DNA from: Thermophagus sp052400625
Lineage (GTDB): Bacteria > Bacteroidota > Bacteroidia > Bacteroidales > Marinilabiliaceae
NCBI GenBank assembly: GCA_052400625.1
Contig: JBQTGH010000003.1
DNA length: 64,000 nucleotides
Strand: one strand, 5' to 3'
Of this stretch, positions 10,401-18,238 are shown in pieces. Position numbers and translations under genes: made by a program. Below the pieces are notes generated by a model. That model was not told where the DNA came from. It did no database searches and was given only the letters and a program-made list of their open reading frames with translations. The number at the start of each line of letters is the position of its first letter. The stretch's first letter is position 1.

Positions 10401-10894
10401 GCCATAATTCTTTCCCCGTCAACTTTTGATACAGAATATCCCAAAGCTTTGGCCTCTTTTTTTATCCCTAATGCTGTCACAACCACCTCATCTAAACCCA
10501 AAGTTTCTTCCACTAAAGTTACATCAATGGTTGAACGTCCTTCAACAGCAATTCTTTGCGTATTGAATCCAATAAAAGAAAAAACAAGTATTCCATCGGC
10601 AGGTGCTTCCAAGTTATATTCTCCATCCATATTGGTAATGGTACCACTGCCAGAACCTTCTACAACAATATTCACACCAGGGATGGGTGCACCATTGGTA
10701 TCCACAATTTTTCCCGAAACCGACACTATCTGATCTTGCTGCTCATCAAGATAACGACTATCGTTACCCTGTCTATCAATAGCATAAGTCGCAGAAAAAC
10801 TAACAAAAGTCAGAAAAACGACCACTGCCAATTTACGATATTTCCTACTCCATTTTCCCTCATCAATAGGAAAACAACTTTTTAATTGACTCAT
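7487..10894 (-). CDS. SusC/RagA-family TonB-dependent outer-membrane transporter
   Basis: The 1135-residue protein has a long signal peptide cleaved near residue 38 (SFSATYA). It is followed by a carboxypeptidase-regulatory-like domain (about 57-130), the conserved linker LDEVVVTALG (134-143), a plug domain (about 150-290, with PLIVVDGVPI and GSEGANGVILITTK) and a 22-strand-type barrel to the C-terminal FGFSVKIKL. It imports oligosaccharides bound by SusD, using TonB energy. It is the first gene of the susC-susD-lipoprotein operon. A strong promoter lies about 160 bases upstream, leaving a long AT-rich leader. There is no N-terminal signalling (STN) domain, so ECF sigma/anti-sigma control is unlikely. 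Confidence 0.96.
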   Translation of the reverse strand: MSQLKSCFPIDEGKWSRKYRKLAVVVFLTFVSFSATYAIDRQGNDSRYLDEQQDQIVSVSGKIVDTNGAPIPGVNIVVEGSGSGTITNMDGEYNLEAPADGILVFSFIGFNTQRIAVEGRSTIDVTLVEETLGLDEVVVTALGIKKEAKALGYSVSKVDGERIMASGTPANPLQSLYGSAAGVQVASTASGPAGGMKINIRNAVSFDENSSTRPLIVVDGVPIHDENTGIGYGVNDRDNGTGINDINPNDIASFEILKGAKASVLYGSEGANGVILITTKSGSKSKGLGISASYTTSWDKIAFMPELQNQYGTGRSPSNTETDAQGFFLDENGQRTLDYSGQAFGPKFDPNVTLNWWDGSQRPWVPQTDNIYDDMFRTGRQSTSNVSVSSGNENGSIRLSLTNMRLTPVLPAGKYEKNSFSLSAQYKINDYISLKYSGNYYVTSNENAANANTFDSQGARTAIGAYSADINVDLIRSKLITPEGYNYFANPNLTNFFSSGRSAIANFFWDQEQNESTYDRFHNIQSLTLDVSINDIFSATVMGGLDATTDRDVYKGKLMDPSLIGPNSGSSYFDESRVIRKTYGQGMINFDTNFSDFNFSGFVGGIIRHNYYEMKGAKREGGMVIPNFFSFNNLPSGEQPVYNFNNEKDILYSLLGSAQVAWKNQVYVEIQGRQDWSSILPQDNNSYFYPGVSATWLMHESLDLPFWVNFAKLRASWADVGRPGPRYFSNVSYDVSASGSGYILSPPEFLPPMDEDGKPNLKPERKREFELGFETYLFANQRLGVDFSYYTSNTYDQIMAVTAPPGMGVSKIRMNAGDVANNGWELALKTKPIFTNDFQWGLDFTFAGSKTKVERLDGELTSLTLWSTEGTGLNAVAEVGGEYGLVYQQTGWQNFIDPSDPDNPNNGKRIVSDDGSMYKYSSESSKMVGKLLPDITGGVFSSFKYKNLRLLANFDYSFGAIFISENETYMMAAGVLEETLKYRDAEHGGIAYHLVDGQKVKGVAPSGGETYYDGVLLDGVYADGTPNDKVVSAEDYYYNSYFSNGFFPEDRIFKSDYIALRNVALDYTFPRHIAERVMLKELTFSIFGNNLAYLYKAAPNSIPESSNGTGWGNSSYGSTALPMQRSFGFSVKIKL

Positions 10895-11551
10895 AGACTT
10901 GAAGTTTAATTAAAAATAAAAAATACAATTAACCATCTAAAAATGAACATACTATCACTAAATTAAATTAAATCACATATCTTATTTCAAAAACAAAATA
11001 TGACATGACATTTTTTAAAATGATTTCTTTATTTAATGTTAAAAGAAAATTAACAATAACGCAAATATACGTTTTTTTATATCTTTTACGCAAACTTTCA
11101 TTCATTTTTTATAAAAGTATGCAATCTATTTTCAATTAATCTAAGTTTTGCCTGAAAAATATTTACTTAAAAAAACACTCTTTAACACTCGAGAAACAAA
11201 AGTAAAAAAATTGCTGCATTATAGGACATGGCAAACAACCCTGTATTTACAGAGGTAGCCAATAAAACTTAACACAATAGAAAATATAAACATTTGACTT
11301 GATCATCGGTTCGATACCTATCAGACCGAAATTTGAAATATTCCAAAAAGAAAATTATTACAGACCAACAATCAATTGAATCACATGAAGAAGAATAATC
11401 ACTTTTACAATTTGCTTGAACAATATTGACTTTAGTTAATCAACTTTAGCCACCCAAACATTATTACCCTAATGCATGGCAAATAAGTATTTTGTTTGTA
11501 AGGTTTGGATACTATCAAGGAAACACCTTAAAAATAAAATATTAGAATAAC
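10895..11551. other. Intergenic region carrying the susC promoter and leader
   Basis: This 657-base AT-rich stretch separates the distal GH29 gene from susC. It contains the susC promoter (11062-11094) and a 160-base leader. Apart from short A/T-rich repeats I see no gene. The length would allow regulator binding upstream of the promoter at about 11095-11450. Confidence 0.7.
11062..11094 (-). promoter_or_regulatory. Bacteroidota-type promoter of the SusCD operon
   Basis: On the minus strand the sequence reads TTTG, 21 bases, TATATTTG (plus-strand CAAATATA at 11062-11069 and CAAA at 11091-11094). This matches the Bacteroidota consensus TTTG-N(19-21)-TAnnTTTG exactly. Transcription would begin near 11055, giving a 5' leader of about 160 bases before the susC ATG. 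Confidence 0.8.
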
Positions 11552-13255
11552 TTAATTACTCTCTATCGCATGTCCCTCTTCAGAATAAAGCGAAATGGGT
11601 GCGTCAAGTAAAACAGCAACCACAGTTGATTTTTGATCAATTACATTGTCAGGGACTTCGATATAAACAATTCCCGGCACCTGGCTCCAATAAAGTTTCC
11701 CAATTAACTGATGACTCAATTTTGCTCCGTTACCAACCACCCAGATCCGGTTGATATTATTCTTAAGCCCTTTTAAGACCAATGGGCCGTTGGGCTTACC
11801 ATTAATCAAAAGATACAGTATACGCTTATCTTCAGACAGCATCGAAGGCCCCGCATAGTGAAGATTCGAAATTCCCTCCTGCCATTCTCCAAGCAGAGGC
11901 AAATGTTTTTGAACCCACCGATTATCTTTCCCTAAATAGTTAACAAAAGACCACGTCAAAGAAGATTTTGGGGATCTCAATTTCACCTGTTCTGGAAAAT
12001 CAACGGCTACAACAGTTATAACTGGATCTGTCACTTCAGGCGGAAGCACAAACGACAACTGACCTGAAGATTCATTAAATTCAAATTTAAGTTTGACATT
12101 ATTGCCCACAATTCGGACGTCCTTAACTTTCGATGCCAGCCCCTTAATCGTCAAGGGCAAATCAGGTTTATAATTAATATAAAGATAGAGAGTTTTACGA
12201 TCTTTGCTAAGGGCTGTAGGACCAAAGAAATGTCCTGGCCCAATTCCCTTTCTGGTTCCATAGATAGCCTCTACATGCTTGTCAGTCCATCTGGCAAAAG
12301 CTTCAAGTATTTTAATTTGGGGCCCAGGGATAGCTCCATTTGCCATAGGTCCAACATCTAATAACAAATTCCCCCCTTTACTGATACAATCCACAAAGGT
12401 CCAAAGCAGTTGATAAGGAGTTTTGTAATTATGATCGTTATATTGAAACCCCCAACTATCATTCATTGTCATACATAGTTCCCAATATGGATTCTCCGGA
12501 ATGCCCACCGGAACTCCCTGTTCAGGGGTACCGTAATCACCATTTCCTTTCAAACGACTGTTGATAATTACGCCATCATTATAGCGGAATAGAGTTTCTC
12601 TAAGTTCTTGCGCATGCCATTCATCTGCACTATGCTCCCAATCCCCATCAAACCAGTAAAGATCAGGATTATATCTTTTTGATAGCTCTATAACTTGCTT
12701 GAAATAAAAATTTACAAAATCCATCCATCGCTCCTGGTCATTCTCATAGCGTGTTTTATTTCTGGTAACCGCAGGGTAAGCCGGATGCGACCAATCGATA
12801 AGGGAATAATAAAGCCCTACTTTCATGTCATTATCGCGTAATGCATCAACAAAAGGTTTTATCAGATCACGACCTGCAGGTGTATCATCAACAACGTTGA
12901 GATGGTCCCAATCACCTTTCCAAAGGGCAACACCATCATGATGTTTGGAGGTGAGAACTGCGTATTTTGCTCCCGCTTCTTTAAAAAGTTTCACCCATCG
13001 TTCCGCATCATATTGAGAGGCTGTAAACCCATCTAACTGATTCATATAATCATCGTAGGTGATATACCCATTAAAAAATGACCATGATTCATCAATTCCG
13101 TTCACGGCATAAATGCCGTAATGCACGAAAATACCAAGCTTAGCATCCTTAAACCATTCCATTCTCTTTGCTTTTTCTTCAGATGATGCCTGCGAAAAAA
13201 CTTCAGTGATCATCAAAACCAAAATAAATGTAATGGTAATTTTACTTTGGAACAT
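11552..13255 (-). CDS. GH29 alpha-L-fucosidase with duplicated C-terminal domain
   Basis: The 567-residue protein has a signal peptide (cleavage near residue 21), a GH29 TIM barrel (about 25-335) and two C-terminal beta-sandwich units. Barrel signatures include GIFVHYGIYA, SKHHDGVALW and the nucleophile Asp203 in DLYWFDGDW; NDSWGFQ and KGGNLLLDVGP follow. Residues 345-423 and 469-553 are clearly repeats of each other: ALSKDRKTLYLYINYKP against MLSEDKRILYLLINGKP, and VRIVGNNVKL against IWVVGNGAKL. It hydrolyses alpha-L-fucosides; in this locus core or antennary fucose of N-glycans is the likely substrate (inference). It stands 233 bases after the CBM9 gene and upstream of the susC promoter. 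Confidence 0.93.
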   Translation of the reverse strand: MFQSKITITFILVLMITEVFSQASSEEKAKRMEWFKDAKLGIFVHYGIYAVNGIDESWSFFNGYITYDDYMNQLDGFTASQYDAERWVKLFKEAGAKYAVLTSKHHDGVALWKGDWDHLNVVDDTPAGRDLIKPFVDALRDNDMKVGLYYSLIDWSHPAYPAVTRNKTRYENDQERWMDFVNFYFKQVIELSKRYNPDLYWFDGDWEHSADEWHAQELRETLFRYNDGVIINSRLKGNGDYGTPEQGVPVGIPENPYWELCMTMNDSWGFQYNDHNYKTPYQLLWTFVDCISKGGNLLLDVGPMANGAIPGPQIKILEAFARWTDKHVEAIYGTRKGIGPGHFFGPTALSKDRKTLYLYINYKPDLPLTIKGLASKVKDVRIVGNNVKLKFEFNESSGQLSFVLPPEVTDPVITVVAVDFPEQVKLRSPKSSLTWSFVNYLGKDNRWVQKHLPLLGEWQEGISNLHYAGPSMLSEDKRILYLLINGKPNGPLVLKGLKNNINRIWVVGNGAKLSHQLIGKLYWSQVPGIVYIEVPDNVIDQKSTVVAVLLDAPISLYSEEGHAIESN

Positions 13256-13488
13256 ATCTATAGGCTTTTTTACAATAAAATTGATACCCTCATTTTTAGG
13301 ATCTTAAAAGACTTCCAGCATGTCATCTTTTTCTACCAATTCATTATTCCCTACGGATTCTTAGTACTAAAAAAGGATAAGTTTTTTGGAACTTCATTCA
13401 TTAATATACTATTCACTTAAATTTTTGGCGGAATAGAAGTCGCATGACGAAGTATTTAAAATAGTTTTTAGGCTGTTTCATATTTGGT

Positions 13489-14646
13489 CTAATTTGATTC
13501 CTCCGACCAAATAAATCCTTCATTATTTATAAACCATGTCCCAAGTTCTGTTTTCATTCTGGCAACATAAGTTCCCCATATTTTTTTAATATCAACCACA
13601 TAAGGGATATTTTCAGAAACAAATCCTCTATTTACAAGAAGTGATAAATCCTCCGTATATTCGCCAAACTCAGAATAGTACCTTCTCTGTGCTAAATAGA
13701 TGCTACGTAATACCCATTTAACGTTCTCGACAGGCTTGAATTCAAAATCAACTGTTCCGGCTCCCGCCTGAATATTAGAAAACTGAACAAATCCCCAGGT
13801 TTCCGGACGGTGCATATTTACGACTCCTTGAGGCGACCAAACCCAATTTTCTTCAGGCAATGTTTTTCCAGTTTCGGCATTAGTGCGCTTAACATACTCA
13901 CCTTCTACAATATCTGTATGCCATTGTACACGACTAAAATTAATTCGCCACTGATCTCCATCAACCGGTTTCCGAGAGTTGCTAATATCAGACAGTGCAT
14001 CAAATGGAATAGCTAATTCAACACACCAACACTTGTCAATATCGGAAGGATTATTCAAGGTTCCATCAACAAATACAGCGGTTCGAATCCCCTTTGTATC
14101 AAATCCGTTAACGGCAGGTCCTCCATCTCGGTATGGCTTCACCAACAATAAATCCCAAATTGTATTAAGTGCATTTATCTCTAACTCATAATACAAGTGA
14201 GTATCTCCATTAGGATCAATAAAAACCTCAAAATCATTATCGTGAAAAATCACAGCGTCTCTTTGCGTTATTTTTCCTTGAATGTGAGGTTCTTCAAGGA
14301 TGGCAGCCACATACAAATAGCGGTCATCCCATAACATTTTTACTTTGGTTTCAAATTGTGGAGAAGGGAAATCTCCGCCCCTGATATCCTGAAAAGGTTC
14401 GGTCCAAGGCACCAACAACCATGACTCTTCATTAAAGATTCCATCAATAACAAGAGGAGATCTTACCTTATAACATACATAATTTCGAGGATTAAACAAA
14501 GGCATACCATTGTCTCTATGCCCAGATGTTTCCTTTCCCTCGACACCATCAAAAAACTTACAACCTTGAAGACCGAAAACGAAAACAAACATTAATCCGG
14601 CCCAAACCACCTTTTTTGAAATCCTAATATTCAACACCTTAATCAC
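13489..14646 (-). CDS. CBM9-like lipoprotein with a pilin-like C-terminal tail
   Basis: The 385-residue product starts with GTG at 14646 inside the end of the PNGase-like gene, an 8-base overlap that suggests translational coupling. VFVFGLQGC is a lipobox with Cys29. Residues about 60-295 match the CBM9-like carbohydrate-binding fold seen in many Bacteroidota secreted proteins: LVIDGIFNEESW, KMLWDDRYLYVAAILEEPH, HDNDFEVFIDPNGD, YELEINALNTIWDL and WRINFSRVQW. The last 75 residues contain AQRRYYSEFGEYTEDLSLL, which resembles the globular part of type IV pilin-like proteins. It may act as the surface glycan-binding partner of the PNGase-like enzyme. That role is inferred; the fold assignment is firm. 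Confidence 0.85.
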   Translation of the reverse strand: MIKVLNIRISKKVVWAGLMFVFVFGLQGCKFFDGVEGKETSGHRDNGMPLFNPRNYVCYKVRSPLVIDGIFNEESWLLVPWTEPFQDIRGGDFPSPQFETKVKMLWDDRYLYVAAILEEPHIQGKITQRDAVIFHDNDFEVFIDPNGDTHLYYELEINALNTIWDLLLVKPYRDGGPAVNGFDTKGIRTAVFVDGTLNNPSDIDKCWCVELAIPFDALSDISNSRKPVDGDQWRINFSRVQWHTDIVEGEYVKRTNAETGKTLPEENWVWSPQGVVNMHRPETWGFVQFSNIQAGAGTVDFEFKPVENVKWVLRSIYLAQRRYYSEFGEYTEDLSLLVNRGFVSENIPYVVDIKKIWGTYVARMKTELGTWFINNEGFIWSEESN

Positions 14647-16558
14647 GATTAATCCGATCTTTATGAACTAATTTATCATCAACATATATTTCTACCACAT
14701 ACCTTCCTTTGGAAAGGTATCCAATATAGTACTCAAATGTACCTTTTTTGAATTGTTTATATTCATGCACTTCAACAGGGTCTCCATCAGCCATAAACTG
14801 AACTCGTAATTTCCCTGTTTTATCAAGAAAAGCATCCAACTCAAGTTTATTTTTCGTGCGTCTTGGATAAATAAAAAAAGCGTTTTGCGAAACCGTAGAA
14901 TCAGGAACGGCCCCTTCGACAGCCTCAAAAGCTAAAAATTGACCATTTCCGCAATCACTTAAAAAATGATGTAGAATATTACCTTCCAAATCATGAAAAC
15001 GTAAATATCCATATCCATGTTCCGGCTCTGCCCAAAATTCCAAGCCATTTCCCCCTTTGTCCAAAAGTTCAAACTCATAGATTCCCGGCTCTAAATGTAA
15101 CGTATCTGCATAAAGAGTATCTGAAAGACACTGATCTGGGCGACGATGATATACGGTATCTAATTTTTCGTTTATAAGAAATAGAAGGTTCTCCTCTGGT
15201 CTATTATTGGTTTTATAATTAACTACAATATCAAGTGGGAGCTTTTTCGGAGAACTGAAAATGGCGGACATGGAATTGTCGTACCTCCATTGATCTTTTT
15301 TCCCATTTGGTTGCAATAAATATACTTCAAACAAGTTATTTCCATCCTCAAAGTCCACGGGGCCGGGAAGAGTAACCGTTTCCTCTTCATAAAAGCCTAA
15401 TGATCCTTCCCATTGATAGGTTTTGCTCTTAAATCCCTTTGTACCATACTTGATTTTAAGCTTCCTTAAAGGTTGACTGCCCACATTTTTTATCTTAATA
15501 ACGGGGTTAAAGACAGCCGGATTGCGTCGGCCATAGTTTTGCTTATTGGTGGGAACTTCAATATCTTCAATAATCACATCATTTTGATGATTGGGAGCAG
15601 CATATTGAATTAAGTAGGCCGTAACAACTTCCTTACCTTCTACCTCTCCAACCGAATCAATGTAAGGCATCATGTCAATATCAATAGTATTCTCTTTTGA
15701 TACAGCCTTCACATCATAGACATCAGGTTTTTGTAAATCGCCTGGACACCAATGGCCTCGATCATAAATCCAAGTACCTCCCTGAGGATACAACGGATTC
15801 CGTCCACAATCTTTCCACAAATCTCTTTTATCAATAACTTCGCCATTGAAAATAATTTTTCTCCATCTAGTACAGAATTCGCTACAATAATCTGGACGCC
15901 CAAACCCATGTCCTGTATGTTGAATCCTTATACGTCCAAAATCAGCATTGCCGGCAAAGGTTACAGAAACAGGTTTAAGATAGTTTTCAATTGGATCCTT
16001 TTCATTTCCATAAGGAAAAGATCCCTTATATAGTTCTTCGATAGATATGGGATCAGCAATTACCGGTCCGGTAAGAATTTCAAAATTTACAGTTAGTGAC
16101 CACCCTAACTTTTCGGGTTCATATCCCGTATGTACATATTCTATCTCAACACTATCACGAAGCAGCATGGAAAAATCAGTGACATCAATCTCCCATGTAA
16201 AAGACCAATCCTTTGTAAAACTACTGCCGTATGGAGTAATTAAGCGTCCCAACTCAATATTTTCAGAAACACCCGACTTACCACCAACTCTTCTAAGATT
16301 GATAAAATCCAAATAATCCCAGTGAGCTATTGATGCAGAATCGGGATGTCCAAGAGTGACTTGCATTTTAATTCGGCGAATGTTTTTATTTTGTTCAGGA
16401 AATTTTCCCCACCCTAAAAAAGAATTTGTACCCTCTTTAACATTTGTGTGAATAAACACATGGTCATGTGTGGTAATATTTATTGTATCCTGAGACAGAG
16501 CCTTGATAGGGTAAAGAACAACTGTAAGAAGCAACAAAAAAAGAAGGAAATTTTTCAT
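14639..16558 (-). CDS. PNGase F-like peptide:N-glycosidase with Por-type C-terminal tail
   Basis: ATG at 16558 gives MKNFLLFLLLLTVVLYPIKA, a clean signal peptide; an upstream in-frame TTG at 16588 is a poorer start. The protein has 639 residues. Residues about 30-330 align with both domains of Elizabethkingia PNGase F: HWDYLDFI against EWDRYANV, ELGRLITPYG against EIGRFITPYW, EIDVTDFSMLL against EIDVTDFKSLL, CSEFC against CAEWC, and DRGHWCPG against DRAGWCPG. The key residues Asp60 and Glu206 are kept (Asp81, Glu227), but Glu118 aligns with His143. Residues 559-639 resemble a type IX secretion Por tail (FFIYPRRTKNKLELD ... LSKGRYVVEIYVDD). It should cleave the glycan-asparagine amide bond; activity with His143 is unproven. 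Middle residues 340-555 form extra beta domains. Confidence 0.88.
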   Translation of the reverse strand: MKNFLLFLLLLTVVLYPIKALSQDTINITTHDHVFIHTNVKEGTNSFLGWGKFPEQNKNIRRIKMQVTLGHPDSASIAHWDYLDFINLRRVGGKSGVSENIELGRLITPYGSSFTKDWSFTWEIDVTDFSMLLRDSVEIEYVHTGYEPEKLGWSLTVNFEILTGPVIADPISIEELYKGSFPYGNEKDPIENYLKPVSVTFAGNADFGRIRIQHTGHGFGRPDYCSEFCTRWRKIIFNGEVIDKRDLWKDCGRNPLYPQGGTWIYDRGHWCPGDLQKPDVYDVKAVSKENTIDIDMMPYIDSVGEVEGKEVVTAYLIQYAAPNHQNDVIIEDIEVPTNKQNYGRRNPAVFNPVIKIKNVGSQPLRKLKIKYGTKGFKSKTYQWEGSLGFYEEETVTLPGPVDFEDGNNLFEVYLLQPNGKKDQWRYDNSMSAIFSSPKKLPLDIVVNYKTNNRPEENLLFLINEKLDTVYHRRPDQCLSDTLYADTLHLEPGIYEFELLDKGGNGLEFWAEPEHGYGYLRFHDLEGNILHHFLSDCGNGQFLAFEAVEGAVPDSTVSQNAFFIYPRRTKNKLELDAFLDKTGKLRVQFMADGDPVEVHEYKQFKKGTFEYYIGYLSKGRYVVEIYVDDKLVHKDRINRD

Positions 16559-16705
16559 ATGAATAATTTTTAAAACCTTGTTTATCAATACTTACAAATA
16601 ACAGAACAAATATCACAAAGACTTGATCACAAAACAGTTTTATCAGTTTAAAACGCTAAAAAATCAAATCATTTTGATGCTAAAGCAATATAAATAAAAC
16701 CTCTT

Positions 16706-18175
16706 CTATTTTAATTTTGAAACCTTAAATACCCAGGCATATTTTGAGGGTGGATTATTTCTCAACTTTGCTGGTATATTCACTTCAAATCCATTATTGA
16801 CAGGTATCCATTTGAGCGGAAAATCAAACCCGAGCAATGTCACCGAGGCACCAGAAACTGGTTGGTGAGCTTTGATATGTACTTTCCGCGGCATCTTACC
16901 ACTTTTCTCTTTGTCCATATAAATAAAATATGCATGACCTTCTTTTTGCGTCATCCCAATATTATCTTCTTTGAAGGGTTCAAGAGGACGCGTCCCATAA
17001 ATAGCTTCCTGATTGACCTTCATCCACGAACCGATCTTTTCAAGCAACTCATATGCCCCCTTTTGCCAGTCACCATTGGGTCCCGGTGCTACATTAAGTA
17101 ACAAATTTCCACCCTTAACAACAACATCAATCAACAGATGAACAGCCTCGTCACCCGTCATATAAGTCGCATCCGGAGTATATGACCAACCTCCTCCGGA
17201 AATAATACATGATTCCCAAGGATAGGGTAAAGACTTCTCCGGCACTCTGTTTTCAGGTGTTAGGTAATTTTGATTTTTACCATAAACAGCCCGGTCAACA
17301 ACAATCAAGCCCGGTTGTTCTGCACGAACTTTTTGAACCAACTCATCCATTCGGATGTCCTGATTAATAACTTGTGCTTTTAAAAAACCGGTTTGAGATC
17401 TTTTCAACTTTTCTTCATATGCCCGTCGAATCATTTCTGGTGATTTTTTGGCAACCCATCCACCATCCAACCAAAGAATATCCACATGACCATAATCGGT
17501 CATCAATTCCATGATCTGATTATGAGTAAACTGCACAAAAGATTCCCATTTTTCAGGATAGGCTTCCGGATCATAATTAACATTTCGATCGGGGGTGGCA
17601 AAATTTGGCCACCAGTAATTTTCGTTGTGCCAGTCTGGTTTGGAAAAATAAGCACCCACCCAGAAGTCTTTTGCCCGAAATGCATCAAATATTTCTCGGG
17701 TTATATTCGCACGGGGATTAGTATGAAACGGACAATCTTTCGAGGTAACCTTATAGTCGGTATATTTAGAATCAAACATACAAAATCCATCATGATGTTT
17801 GGTTGTGAAAACAACATATCTCATCCCTGCATTTTTTGCTGCTATGGCCCATTTATCCGGATTGAATTCTACAGGGTTAAAAGTGCGTTTTAAATTTTCA
17901 TATTCCTTTTTATAAGCTTCATAATCTTCATAAGGCCTTCGACACCATCCCTCATCCTCGGCACAAATACTCCATGACTCAACTATTCCCCATTGACTAT
18001 AAGCCCCCCAATGCATTAGAAGACCAAACTTTAAATCCTGCCATTGGTTTAACTTCCTTAGTACAAGAGAATCCGTCTCGGGAACATATCGTTCATCTTC
18101 ATATATAGCCTGCCCCATGCAGGTAAATGCCCCCAACATTATAAAAATTAAGAAAATAATAACGCCTCGGTTCAT
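16706..18175 (-). CDS. GH29 alpha-L-fucosidase (second copy, single barrel)
   Basis: The 489-residue protein has a signal peptide (MLGAFTCMGQ; a Cys at 19 makes a lipoprotein possible but not typical). It then has a GH29 barrel with GLLMHWGAYS, TTKHHDGFCMF and the nucleophile Asp237 in DILWLDGGW, followed by VKGGNLLLNVAPGPNGDW and a short C-terminal beta domain. It is only distantly similar to the other GH29 in this locus, which suggests that the two act on different fucose linkages. It lies 63 bases after the transglutaminase-like gene and about 150 bases before the PNGase-like gene, probably in one transcript with them. Confidence 0.93.
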   Translation of the reverse strand: MNRGVIIFLIFIMLGAFTCMGQAIYEDERYVPETDSLVLRKLNQWQDLKFGLLMHWGAYSQWGIVESWSICAEDEGWCRRPYEDYEAYKKEYENLKRTFNPVEFNPDKWAIAAKNAGMRYVVFTTKHHDGFCMFDSKYTDYKVTSKDCPFHTNPRANITREIFDAFRAKDFWVGAYFSKPDWHNENYWWPNFATPDRNVNYDPEAYPEKWESFVQFTHNQIMELMTDYGHVDILWLDGGWVAKKSPEMIRRAYEEKLKRSQTGFLKAQVINQDIRMDELVQKVRAEQPGLIVVDRAVYGKNQNYLTPENRVPEKSLPYPWESCIISGGGWSYTPDATYMTGDEAVHLLIDVVVKGGNLLLNVAPGPNGDWQKGAYELLEKIGSWMKVNQEAIYGTRPLEPFKEDNIGMTQKEGHAYFIYMDKEKSGKMPRKVHIKAHQPVSGASVTLLGFDFPLKWIPVNNGFEVNIPAKLRNNPPSKYAWVFKVSKLK

Positions 18176-18238
18176 AACTTAAGAATTAAAAAAGGTGGCT
18201 CAACAATTATTCATATTATAAGTAAATCCAATGATTAT

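Noticed and set aside
14082..14095. GGTTCGAATCCC, which looks like a tRNA T-arm
   Set aside because: It lies inside the CBM9-like coding sequence, and no acceptor, D or anticodon arm can be folded around it.
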